Below are positions 12,156 through 23,423 of a DNA stretch of 64,000 nucleotides, in pieces. The stretch is from Daldinia sp. FL1419. Lineage: Eukaryota > Ascomycota > Sordariomycetes > Xylariales > Hypoxylaceae. Position numbers and translations under genes: made by a program. The DNA lies in NCBI GenBank assembly GCA_025201765.1, contig MU623347.1, positions 372,001-436,000 of the forward strand, written 5' to 3'. Under the pieces are notes generated by a model that was not told the origin of the DNA, ran no database searches, and was given only the letters and a program-made list of their open reading frames with translations. Each line of letters begins with the position of its first letter. Within the stretch, counting starts at the first letter, position 1.

Positions 12156-15100
12156 CATATCGCGGCTCTATGCCCCATGGCCAAGGCTCGGGGTTCAATG
12201 GCCAGCAAAATCAATATCCCCAAACCATGAACAATGGTTATGACGCCTGGGGCAACCCTCAGTTCCAACAACAATATCAAAACCCCGTTTTCACTTCGAC
12301 GCCATCGACACCGTATCCCCCTCAACAGCAACCCCAGCAACCCCAACAACCACAGCAACCACAGCAACAGCATCAACCACAACATTCACATCAGTACAAT
12401 GCGCATCCGCAACAACAACCACCTCCACCACCACAAAATGCGAACTATCAGTTCCATCCGTACGACCCCTCCTTCGATCAACGGCCTATCCAACCTTCAC
12501 CGCAGAACGGCCTAGACTTGCATAACATGTCACACTCCGCCCATCATACTACTCCCCAACGTCAATATATCCAACAGGCAGAATGGCAGCATATGCCGCC
12601 GCCACCGTCGATGCCGATGTCAATGTCGATGGCCTCGCCGTCCTATCAGACTCCGCCGCCACAGATGACTCCGATGACGCCGGTAGCGCAACAGAGCATG
12701 CCTCAACCTCAACATCATCAACTCCAACCACAATACCAATATCAGCACCCACAGCAGCATCCACAGCAACATCCGCAGCAGCAGCACCAACAGCACCAAC
12801 AGCATCTCCAATACCAACGTCAATACCAATCGCCTATGCCCCAACATGCCGGCTCTCCTGTTCCTATCCAATCGCCCCATTTACCACCACAGTTCGTGCC
12901 GAACCCCAGTAATAGACATATGAGTGCAAATGCCCGAATCGATCAGCGCGCCAGTCCTATCTCTGCAAGCCCTCGACTTGGTACACACGGTGTCGTGAGG
13001 AGTCCTAGCGTCGGGTCAACAAGGTCGCCTGCACCAGCTCCCGGCCTTTTACCACATCACGCTGATACCAATTCCCTATTGATATGTATCGCCGAAGAGT
13101 ACTTTGACAAAGCGCGGGAGTCAACCGTATCCATGGTAGACAATATTGATGCTCAGAGCCTACAAGAGTACCAGAAGCTTGTTGCGACAGGACTGGGCTG
13201 CCTCGAGGCTGTTTTAGAAAGCCCAAAATTAGCGCCGCGGTTAGAAGCTAGGGTACGGTTTCGATATGCCAGTATATTGTCTGATGAAACAAACAATGTG
13301 ATGGAGGCAGAAACTGCTTTGACCAAGGGTATAACGCTTTGTGAAAGAGTAAATCCACATCTAGTAGCTCCAAAGAACGTTTGGTCATTTACTGACTACT
13401 TGTATAGAATCGGTTTGTCGACCTAAAGTACGCCATGCATTTTCTTCAGATCAAATTACTCTTCTCGCAGCAGAAAGTAAAGGCGGCTATGATTGCTGTA
13501 GACGGTCGGATAAGGGATGCTGAAGTGTACGTACTCCCTCAAACACAACGATGCTATATGCATGTCTACTAAACTCGCATCAGGGTGAAACATTACCACT
13601 GGATTTATGCTTTTCGTTTTCTAAAGACTTCCATGTACCTCCAGTCCGCCAATCCAGCCGAAACGCACGCATTGGACAACTTGAAGGCTATTGCCAGCCT
13701 AGCCAACCAGAGGAATGATTATGCCATCTCCGTGGTGGCCTCACTGCTTGAGGGCCTCAGTCTTCTCAAGACTATGAAGGAGGACGCTATAGTCCGTGTA
13801 CAAGCTTGTATCGCCCAAGCCCTAAAGTATCAGTTTGAGGATTCGGTTCGCATTCCGCAACTCGATGCATTAACCCTCATGTTGGACCTCGCCTGTAGTC
13901 TACATCAGAAGTCGGTCCAGGTTATTATGCAGAAATTAAAGAATCTCCAGGATCACATGGACACTTACATGAACGACAACTCCTGGCATCCTATAGAATC
14001 AAAGCTTTTGCTGCCCATTCGAAATAACAATACACAGACGATCAGTCAGGATACGGCGGCCATACTAAGCCCAGATCCTGATAATGGACCCTTCGACTAT
14101 CTAGTCATGTCCTTCTGGAACAAAGTAGAAGCATACAACGTAGCGTAAGGAGACTTTTTTTTTTCTTTGTACAACCGCATTATTGTCTATTAACAGTAGA
14201 TCCAGATACACCTATAGTGGTCTTGCACTCCTGTATCAATCCCCTCGTAATGATAAGAGAATATTTAGGCTGTGGGAGGAAGCTATGACCCAGTTACAGA
14301 AGTGTAAGGCGTCTTAACTCAGAATATTTCGCTACAATATCTAACCTTTGCTATAGCTGGTGCCAAATTACGGGACCTGCCAAATTCGTTAGCGGATGCT
14401 GTCGCGAAAGCGGACGGGCAAAGAGAGTGGATGTGTTATCTTTACATCCTCCAGGGTCTACACTTCGCAACCCACACCCGATGGCCCGACGTCAAGAACT
14501 GCGTGGCAAAACTAGAAGATATGGTCAAGCCCCCGCTTGGAGCTATTGTCGTCCTATACTCGACATATCTTGCGGGAGTGTATCATCAGGGGACCGGTGA
14601 TTTCGAGACGGCTAGTTCGATTTTCAGCAACCCAATATTTAGCTTGGATAACGTTAACTTGAGAAGCGGAAGCCGAAAAGGAGCCGAAGTTGACGTGTCG
14701 TTATTGGCGACGTTCAACCGGATTTGGATTATGCAGCATCCGGACCACAGAGACGACCGATTGACGCTTGATCTCTTGGAGCAACTCCGTCCGCTCTGCA
14801 TCGACCACCCCAACGTGGAGATCCGCACATCGTACAACCTGGTGCTAGCGGCTGTGCAGACGAACCCGCCCATACCGATGACGGCGGTTAAGATGCATAT
14901 ATCGACGGCGCTGAGTAGCGCCCAGTCGCTGTGTAATGTGCATACTTTGTCGATCGCACTGAACGTCATGCGGGCCAAGCTCTTCCAGAACATTGTGGGC
15001 GATCAGGCGCTGAAGAGCGCCAAGGCGGCTTCTAATCAGGCCAAGAGGAGCGGCAATACGTTGTGGATGAGCGTGGCGGACGGGATGCTGGCGCAGAGCT

Positions 15101-15204
15101 TCGACGTCCAGGGCCAAGGTCTCGAAGCGCAGAAAGCGTGGGGTGATGCGACGCAATATGCGCAACAAACATTTAAGATGATGGGGCAAGAGGGCCCGGC
15201 CTGA
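12152..15204 (+). CDS. MAU2: Mau2/Scc4 cohesin-loading factor
   Basis: Predicted 943-residue protein from five exons: 12152-13348, 13408-13526, 13584-14144, 14197-14303, 14357-15204. Residues 1-300 are low complexity, rich in Gln, Pro and His, with long poly-Q/PQ runs. From about residue 305 the protein becomes an all-helical TPR-like array matching the fungal cohesin-loading family; LLICIAEEYFDKARE starts it and many paired helices follow to the C-terminus. Mau2/Scc4 binds the N-terminus of Scc2/NIPBL and loads cohesin on chromosomes. The Gln-rich head is common in filamentous fungal homologues and absent from the short yeast protein. CAG/CAA repeats at 12320-12430 and 12740-12810 could vary in length between strains. 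An overlapping three-codon uORF precedes the start. Family call is strong; exon joins agree with frame throughout. Confidence 0.9.
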
Positions 15205-18200
15205 GGAAGTTCCCGTGCTCCATCTACTCCATAAGCATAAGGCCCCATAAAGGTAGCAGCGGGCGTAGTAAATCCGGGTCCGCTTTGTTGGAGAAGGGCC
15301 GGGTAGGGCAGGCCAGGCTGGCAGATTAGGTACCTAGGCAGGCAGGCAGGCGTTTATGTACAATACTATAGCATTGCATCGTGGGATCGTACGGGTAGGT
15401 GGGCGAAATATTTATGTACGAAAGGAAAGTTACCCTCGAGTTGGGCGTTTTTTTTTGGGCCTCTCTTTTTTTTTTTTTTATTTTTTTTTTTTTTTAAAGG
15501 GGGGGGGGGCGGATCAGGATCAGGTCAGGTCACTAGGGGGAGCGAATTGTCCCGTTGTTACGTTTTGGACGACCAGGTCAGACGATCGAACAAGCAATAT
15601 ACCCTCTTGTGTTTTGATAGGTTGTCTGTCAGATGAAGAAGAAGAAATATGAATTCCTTTTTTATGGATTTGTTTTTGTGCTATGCTATACTATGCTATA
15701 CTATGCTATGCTATGCTATGCCATGCCACGCTTGATAAATCCTGACGGTTCTCCATTCGTGGGGTCTCCATACATACATACGTGCGTGCGTGCGTGCGTG
15801 CAGTATAATGCATATGTGCAGGACGATATATTACATGTCACGTAGCGATGTGATGCGAGGTTGAAGTGCGGTAGTAAGGAAGAAGAGACGACAGGGAAGA
15901 GGCCTCGCATAGGGTAGCGTAGGATAGGTAGGACGGGATCAACGTTACTCAGCATACAAGAGCCGCTCCGTTTTGGAGCCTATTCCGACGGATCGAAGCC
16001 TCGAGGTCTCCGGCTGGGGAGGGGATGAGGGTAGGTGCTTATGCAGCTCACCTGCGCTCACCGGCGCGGTCGTACCGAGGGGCTCGTATGGGGTAGGTCT
16101 GTGCTGTCGTACGGGGGGGTATGGAGGATGGAGGATGGAGGATGGAAGATGGAAGATGGGGGGTGTTATGGGGGTATTGCGATGGGATATTCCGTTATTC
16201 CCGCCTTTGAAAATGCTGGTGTGGTTTACGTGCTTTGATTTGATATTTCCAACATTTGCTATCTATCTATCTATCTATCTACCTAATCTCGAGTATCCAT
16301 CTCAGGGGGACGTGTGCATGTGTGCATGTATGTATGTGTGTATGTATGTCTTTGCTGTCTCCGTGGAGTCGTGGGAGGGCCGGCTTGAGCAAGTATTGAC
16401 AAAGCAATAAAAAGACGCCGGAACCTTCCTCATTGGGCTGACTGGGCGGGTTTTGGTTTATTACACTACATACCTACATATACGCATACGGGATACAGGA
16501 TACAGGATACAAATACAGATATAGATATAGATACAGATGCCGGGAGAAGAGAAGCGAGAGAGGGTCTGGGCTTATCTGCCGAGACGCGATTATATACCGT
16601 GGTAATATATATATGCCTATATATATATATATAGATGTAGGTAGGTGTATGCGGTCCATCTATCTACGCAGTAAGAAAGTAAGTACCTAGCTAAGTAAAC
16701 AAATAATTAAGCATGTACATCGGGGTAGGCAAAAAGGTAGCTGAGCTGGCACTTCTGTCTTATGCGTGGGTGGATGGACAGATGCGCGTTAGGCCCAACC
16801 GAGCACCCGGCGTCGTTGGCGTTACACGGCCGCAAGACGGGGCGAGAGTGTGGTGAGGGAGGGGGGTGGAAAGCAAAGTAAGACACGGCGATGGTGGTTT
16901 TTTTTGTTTTTTTTTGTTTCTTTTTTCGGCTGGCGTTCCGAAAAAGTAGCAAGAGAAAAAGTGTCAGAAAATAGATTGAGATGAGACTAAAAGAATACAA
17001 CTCGATGGGAATTTTCTGGGTTTGGTTCCGGGCGGTCCCGGCCACGAGGTGAATACCCTTTTGCGATCATCAAGTTTATGTTTTCTTGTCTGTGTGTTTG
17101 GTATTTTGGGGGGGGGGATCTTATTACGTAGAAGCTATTCCCAGTCGGGAGCTAACGAGTTCAGCTGAGAAGGTAAAAGGTTAGGTTGATAGTTTAGGTT
17201 GGTTTTGAGCCGAGGCGGGAAAAGGATAAGCGAAGTTTGGTAAATCGGATAACTACCACCTAGGTACCTAGGCAAGGAAATGAGTGAGTTTTTTTTTTTT
17301 AGGTTTTTTTTTTTTTTTGGCTCGTGACGTGCAGGTAAAAATGATAGGGATAGGGTACGGGGAAAAAAGGATAGGATAGGAATAACGATGACGACGACGT
17401 CGATGGGCCGGCGCAAAGAGTATGTATGGGTAGTTATTCTTTATTTTATTTTACGGCTTGATATTTATTTTTATTTTTATTTTTATTTTGTTAAGGAGGT
17501 GGCATGGTACGACGGATGATTGCGATTGCGATGCGATGCGATGCGATGCAAATGTCAATATGCGATAGGTAGTTGTCAATATTAAGGTTACTTAGGTAGG
17601 TACCTCTTATTAGTATAGGGACCCTTTGTGCTTTTAGCGTGGTGCCCCTAGAAGCTAAAAAAAAATAAAGGTTCCCAAAAGGGACCCCTTCCCATCTCTC
17701 TTTCCCCCCTCGTCTTTGTAGAGGTATACTCTAATGTATCTCCGTATCTATCTAGGTATGTACCTATTACACTTACCTTAGGTAGCAGGTAACCCCCATA
17801 TACACCACCGAAACCCGCTCCGCCGGCTCGAAGTGCCGCTTGGGAAGTAGAAGGTACCGTAGTACATTCGGCATCCTTATAGATTCGTACTAGTAAGTCA
17901 ATATAACTACTAAGGTTAGTATAACCATCGAGATGGCGCTAGTAGAATAGTATACTACCAGGACTTATTACTAGTAGTTATACGACGACGCTACTTTGCG
18001 TACTAGGTTCTGGGTTGGGTTATGCAGAGATGGCAACGGCTTGAACGATTAACGATTAACGATTAACATCAATGGGTAAGGATGGTGGTGGTAAAGTAGT
18101 TGGGTACGCACCGGCGGGCGACCATTCCCCTGGGTTTCCACGGTGCAACCCTGACTCCGGCTCGCCATACTTTATTTTTATTTCGATGGGCTTGCTTTTT

Positions 18201-18229
18201 AATCTGTCTTCTCGGTCGCTCTTTGGATG
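15205..18229. other. Gene-free intergenic DNA, microsatellite-rich
   Basis: No credible coding. Simple repeats include poly-T/poly-G near 15429-15511, (CTATG)n at 15681-15724, a GTGC run at 15782-15801, GGATGGA-type repeats at 16121-16160, (CTAT)n at 16259-16280, TGTA-type repeats at 16311-16350, TTTTA repeats at 17461-17488, TGCGA repeats at 17519-17550, and three copies of 'acgatta' ending at 18067. Palindromic TAGGTACCTA/CCTAGG motifs occur at 15326-15340 and 17259-17272. Open frames here run through repeats and lack family features. Confidence 0.7.
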
Positions 18230-18470
18230 CATAGATACATACATACATACATACATACATACATACATACATACATACATACATACATACATACATACAT
18301 ACATACATACATACATACATACATACATACATANNNNNNNNNNNNNNNNNNNNNNNNNNNNNNNNNNNNNNNNNNNNNNNNNNNNNNNNNNNNNNNNNNN
18401 NNNNNNNNNNNNNNNNNNNNNNNNNNNNNNNTACACACACACTTACTTACTTACTTACTTACTATATTCT
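18230..18470. repeat. (CATA)n microsatellite with assembly gap
   Basis: About 100 bases of perfect CATA/ATAC repeat run into 98 N at 18334-18431. On the far side the sequence resumes as a short CA run and ACTT repeats. The true repeat length is unknown. Open frames crossing it are artefacts. Confidence 0.97.
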
Positions 18471-21400
18471 TTTCTTCTTTTTTATTTCTTTTTTTTATTA
18501 ATCTATTTCTGGGGCTCGCGGTAGTACGTGGTGGGATGGATAGTAACGTAGTGGTGGTGACGTGCTATGTTTGTAGTGTAACTAACTAACTATATTAACT
18601 ATTATAGAACTGTACATACCGACTATTAGACGGATGTGTGTGTATAGCTTATAGCTTAGGTAGGTACCTATATATTTAATACGTAGGGCGGTAGATAACA
18701 GCTGATAGAGGCTATTTCGATGTACGTTGTATATTCGCCTTGAATAAGGGTGTATGTATCATTGATAAACGTACGTACGTGAGGTGTTGTTTGCATATCT
18801 TGCTTCCTTTCAGTCTTTCAGGTCTCTCTCCTCCTCCCCGGCAGATACAGCGCTGGCAGCGGCGTGGAATACGCCCTGTTGTTTCCCACCAGCCAATACA
18901 TATCTACCTATACGTACCTATGTAAGCTCGGGAGGGGGAAACAGAGGAGTCGAGACGTTGTGTTGTCGTCAAGATTCGTTGCGGTAGTAGGTCCATGACG
19001 CTCAGCAGCTGGGATAGGTATCAACAACCCACACACACGCAATCTGAACCCCTGCGATTGGGAAGGGGTTAGAAACCAAGATCCAGCAGGGCGCGGAGTT
19101 AAGGCGTCTTCGCGAGTGTGTATGTGTTGTGTGTGTGTGTGAGTGGATATTCCTTTCTTTCTTTTCTTTTTTCTCTCTGTCTCTTCTCTTTCTCTCCCTC
19201 CCCCCTCCTATACTACATACCTAGACCTAGCATATCTAAATGTAATGTAGTTACGATACTACCTTTGAAACTTTGGTTTGTCGCCATCAATGACACGGGA
19301 GTTCTTCGGCGCATATTCATTCTCCATCTCGTTGTCAACTCGTCCTACTAACAACTAGCACTTATACAATCCATTAGGTAGATAGTTACATACAGAATAG
19401 TGTATGTTGTTGTGCGTCCCGCCTCGACATACAGATGTCGGTTAATTCTATGCTATGCCCTCACGGGGCGCGGCCGGGGGGGGGGTGATGAGAGGGGCGG
19501 CTTATAGATTCCACGACAGCGAATAGACGTGTGTAGGAGACGGGGGTTCGGTTTGGCGGGGCATGGGGCAACGACGAATAGCGAACCCAACCGACTCTTC
19601 TGTACCCTTCGCTTCTTCTCATCTACCTCTCATCCACCTCTCATCCACCTCTCATCTACCGTGAGATGTGTCGTGTGGCGTACGCATGGCTTCGAGACAC
19701 AAAAAAGGTAGCGTAAGAGCTGACAGCACCGTGCAACGTGGTTTCGAAGCTGCAGTCAGCCTACATGCCATGTACGTAAAGTCCCGCTCTACGCAACACC
19801 TTACCTACCTTAGCCTTTTTGCTCTTGTATTTTGCATGTGTATACACCTCCCTATACATATGTATATCTAGGTATTTATGACCGTCGCGCGTACCTGTGT
19901 AGGAAACATAACCTAGCCTATCTAGTTACCGTAACCGCATACATGTCTTCCTACATTGTACAAGATAACGAGGTAGCTCGCTGCGTGGCTTTCCCGATTC
20001 TAGTAGTGTTACCGGCCGTAACGAGTTCTGGCAGCCCGGTTTTGTATCTCCGAGTGGGCCTGCTTTCCTTTTCCGTCTGGCTGCCATGGCCTCGTACGGG
20101 CCTACTTCGAGGGAGACAACAGCGGGTCAGGTCCCGTTTTGGGACTCTTTCCGGCCGACAAGTCAATATAACCACGGAGGAACGAAGCAATAGGGCACGG
20201 AGGTACTTTATAAAGCCTACTAGGAAGAGCAAAAGGGTGTGCTCCCTGCAGTAAACGTGACCAGCCTTCTTTCCAAGAGGAGGGTGGAAGCTGTCAAAAA
20301 GGGGGGAAGAAAAATAATCGCTGTGGCGTTAGCTTTTCGCGTGGCATCAAACCCGAATCCATGATCTGATGGCCATCTAACCACTGCTCGGACAATGACA
20401 TACCTCTCTTTCGCCATGCGATTGGATCACGCGCCGATTGTAGGATTCCTAGCCTCGGCTAACATGCTCTTCTCGTGCGGCCTACTCGAAAGTGACACAG
20501 TCCACCCTCTACTAGGCTTAAACTGCTCGAACAATCCTTCAAAATCGGTCAAGGTGTGTATATGCACGTTACACAATGAGTTTCTTGCCTATGAATTTGT
20601 TGGCCCAAAGGTAACACACGGTTGTTATATCAAAGCGAACTTTTATTCTTCCCTCCTTATCAGCAAATTTTCCGCCTTGAGCGTCCTTGCTTTATTTCAT
20701 CCTTTTCCGTATGTAGTCTTACGGCGTATATGTGCTTTCAAATGCGGCAAATAGGGGTATAGTACAGGGTATTCTTATAAAACAAATTGACATGAAACTG
20801 AGACTTGATAACCAACTGTGAGGCCTGGACCAAAAAGGAGGCGTAATATGTAGTTAATCCAAACAGGAAGATAAATCATTCAATGCAAAAAAAAAACAGG
20901 ATATCCAAATCTCATCCCCGTACCCGCCTTCCAAATGCTCTGAGGCCGTTCAAGTCGTGCATATCAAAAATCAAAACGCCGGCTAGGATGCTGCCCAATC
21001 CCAACCAAAACCAGGTTACCTAATGAACTGAATGTAGATCTTCAGCCCAAGATAAAAATGTTGCAAAAATCGCCATGGTACCAACATTAAGTGATAATAT
21101 GGCTTGCTATCATGCATGAACTCAGCCATTGTCGAAGGAATTCGTAGTGTAAAATCCAGACTATCTCGAGCGTCTTATCCAAGTTTTGGAAAACCTTGTT
21201 CCGAGTGATAATAAGAAACTCGTAGATTAGGACGCTTCGAAGCCGCCTAATCGAGGAAGCTTAAAATGGGATTGTCGTCTTTCCCATTAGCCAAATAATA
21301 ACCTGTCAAGGGGTTTTTTGATATCCTCCCGAGGCTATTCACGCCGGGTGGGAGTCTTGCGGTAAAATGGAAGATTTAACGCAATCCGGCTAGGGATAGG

Positions 21401-21898
21401 GATGTCGCTTCGGGTGTCATATTCGGGGAAAGGGCGTGGATATGGTGTAATCGTATCCGTTTGGATGTTATGAACCGACGCCTCTCCAATCCCTAAATCA
21501 ACATCGAAACTAAATGTTCATCCGCCTCGAAATCTCCATTGGGTATCCTTGTATCTTTTTTTTTTCTGACAAGCCTGGCAAGATTGCTGCTAGATCCTAG
21601 ACAACTCTTGACGTATCCATTAATATTAGGTACGATTTCCTCTTTCATGTTTGCCAAAACAGACGCATCTCCAATTAAACTGGAACAAGTTTCCGGTTCT
21701 TGGCATTTCATTGGTGAAATTATTCGACTCGTAAGAGTTTAGAAGTTCTATACACGCGTATGGGGTCTCCTATGTATTAGATATATGAGCATTGTGGCCG
21801 TTGTAATTTTAAACCAAAATGATACCCAACTGAATGGACTACACCGGATTTCCGATATTGATGTGAAAGGAAACTACGCCGAGTGGCGGGAATTTTAA
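18471..21898. other. Gene-free intergenic DNA between MAU2 and the Zn2Cys6 gene
   Basis: Holds short tandem repeats (for example 'ctcatccac' type at 19616-19658), CT-rich stretches near 19150-19210 and TAGGTACCTA motifs near 18658-18670. A 119-codon frame at 20395-20754 (+) and paired short frames at 21493-21742 show no motif, no codon pattern and no splice-supported extension. The last few hundred bases should be the 3' UTR of the minus-strand Zn2Cys6 gene. Confidence 0.6.
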
Positions 21899-23423
21899 TT
21901 AAAGGGCATATACGTACGGGTCTGATTGCCATGGTCGGCAAAGGATATCGCGAGACAAATCGTGATGTTGCCAGGTCGGCATACTACCGGTAGGTGCCCG
22001 TTTGGCTTCGGGTATAGGGATCATCGGGGGAGGGCGACTTGCTGGTGGCGGCGGTTGTCGCGGGTAATCATCATACGAAAACCTCATTCTCTTAGAGGAG
22101 AAGCCGGGGAGTAGTTCAGGAGACGGACGGCCAATTTTCGTAGTACGCGGTGAAACCGGCGTACCTGATGCGCTCCTAGGTCTCCCAAAATCTATCGCGC
22201 CTGAGTGTGACCCAAGTGACCTAGATAATTCGTGCTCAGCCGGCGAAGCAACCGGAGATGTGTTGTGGCCACCACGAGGACTATGCTGGAAGTTAGCACA
22301 TGCAGACAAAACATGCACCCCAATAGCGTCAGCATCCTAAGACTTACGCATTTTTAAATTTGCAGACCCTGCCAAATTTCTCGCATTGCACACATCGAGG
22401 ATAATCGGGGTCACACTTTATCTTCTTCTCCCGGCACGTGAGACAAGCAATCGCGAGTCGCTTCCTCGGCTTTCCGGCCTTTGTGACTCCCCAATGGGCA
22501 TTAACCGGTTCCCCATCGATAACCGTCTTGCAACGAGTCCCATCGTCATAAAAATAGCACAACCCCTCTCCGGGGACCTCAGCCTGCTTCACAAATCGAG
22601 GTAAAAAGTGCGTCCCTGTCCATATCTTTGGCCCTAGCCCATCTTTTACTGGTGAGCCTTCTGGCGTAACTGTACATACTAGAGTCGGTGAGCGGCCTGA
22701 CGGGTCCAGACGCACTTGGTTTTCCCTCTTAAATGCCGGGCTCGATTCAAAGCCGAATCGCTGGTTCAAGGGAGGGAGTGGGACACGCTCAACCGGCCTA
22801 AAAGGGGGACTTGGCGGCCGAGACTCGAACATGTACTCCCTCCTTGAATCCGTCCATCTTCCAGATGGCACGAGTTCGGCTGGTGGTGCACGATGTAAGT
22901 GTTCATACTCATGCGTGGGAGATCTTAAAGGTCCGGGAAACTGAGAAGCAACCGAGGGGAGCGTTGGCCGCTCGGCCTCCTGTCTGGGCGAATATACGCT
23001 GCGAGGCTGGCTCAAGGAAGGGGATACGTTTGGAAAATAAGATGAACTTCTCGAATGTGGCCTATCCAAGGGTGAGTGCGAACTATGGAGGGGGCTGGGT
23101 CGATCCGGGAGAGGAGACAACGTTGGGCGGACATGATGGTGCGGAGGGCCGAACAGGCTCTTCAGGGACGGGAGTTGCTGTCGAGGTGCACCATTCATAT
23201 CCCTTCGCGGCTGGCCATCCTCTAAATCTCTGGTAACCGGCATTTCTGGTCGGGTGCTTGGATCATAGTTAGACATGGGAGGAGAAATAGGCGCGGGAGG
23301 AGTCCAAGCTGATTCCTCGGGAATTTTGGGGGTAAGAGTCGAAGAGTTCGGGCTGACCAGGCCAGGAGGTGTATTAGGAATGGCGGATGGACGATGAAGT
23401 TCTAATCTGACTTGTATCCCCAT
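21899..23423 (-). CDS. Zn2Cys6 fungal-type DNA-binding protein
   Basis: Predicted 485-residue protein from two exons (23423-22348 and 22280-21899), joined at AAT-GC|T so that Lys-Phe-Lys-Asn-Ala runs into Pro-Arg-Gly-Gly-His. A canonical zinc cluster, C-x2-C-x6-C-x6-C-x2-C-x6-C, lies at about residues 327-354, preceded by a basic GKPRKR segment. The first 240 residues are Pro/Ser-rich and disordered; a conserved-looking block just before the cluster (GTHFLPRFVKQ, CYFYDDGTRC, NAHWGVTKAGK) resembles a family found widely in filamentous fungi. No fungal-specific transcription-factor middle domain follows; the last 130 residues are again Pro/Ser-rich. The start chosen is the first in-frame ATG; an upstream exon cannot be excluded. 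Probably a nuclear regulator with unknown targets. It sits alone between two large gene-free stretches. Confidence 0.8.

Noticed and set aside
17905..17985. Inverted 'tactagtaagt' / 'acttattactagta' pair
   Set aside because: Arms are about 11 bases with an indel, no target duplication; not enough for a mobile element.
18056..18589. Several open frames of Tyr-Ile-His-Thr or Cys-Met-Tyr-Val repeats
   Set aside because: They are translations of the CATA microsatellite and of the N gap.
20395..20754. 119-codon plus-strand frame
   Set aside because: Cys- and Leu-rich by chance; no family resemblance, signal or splice context.
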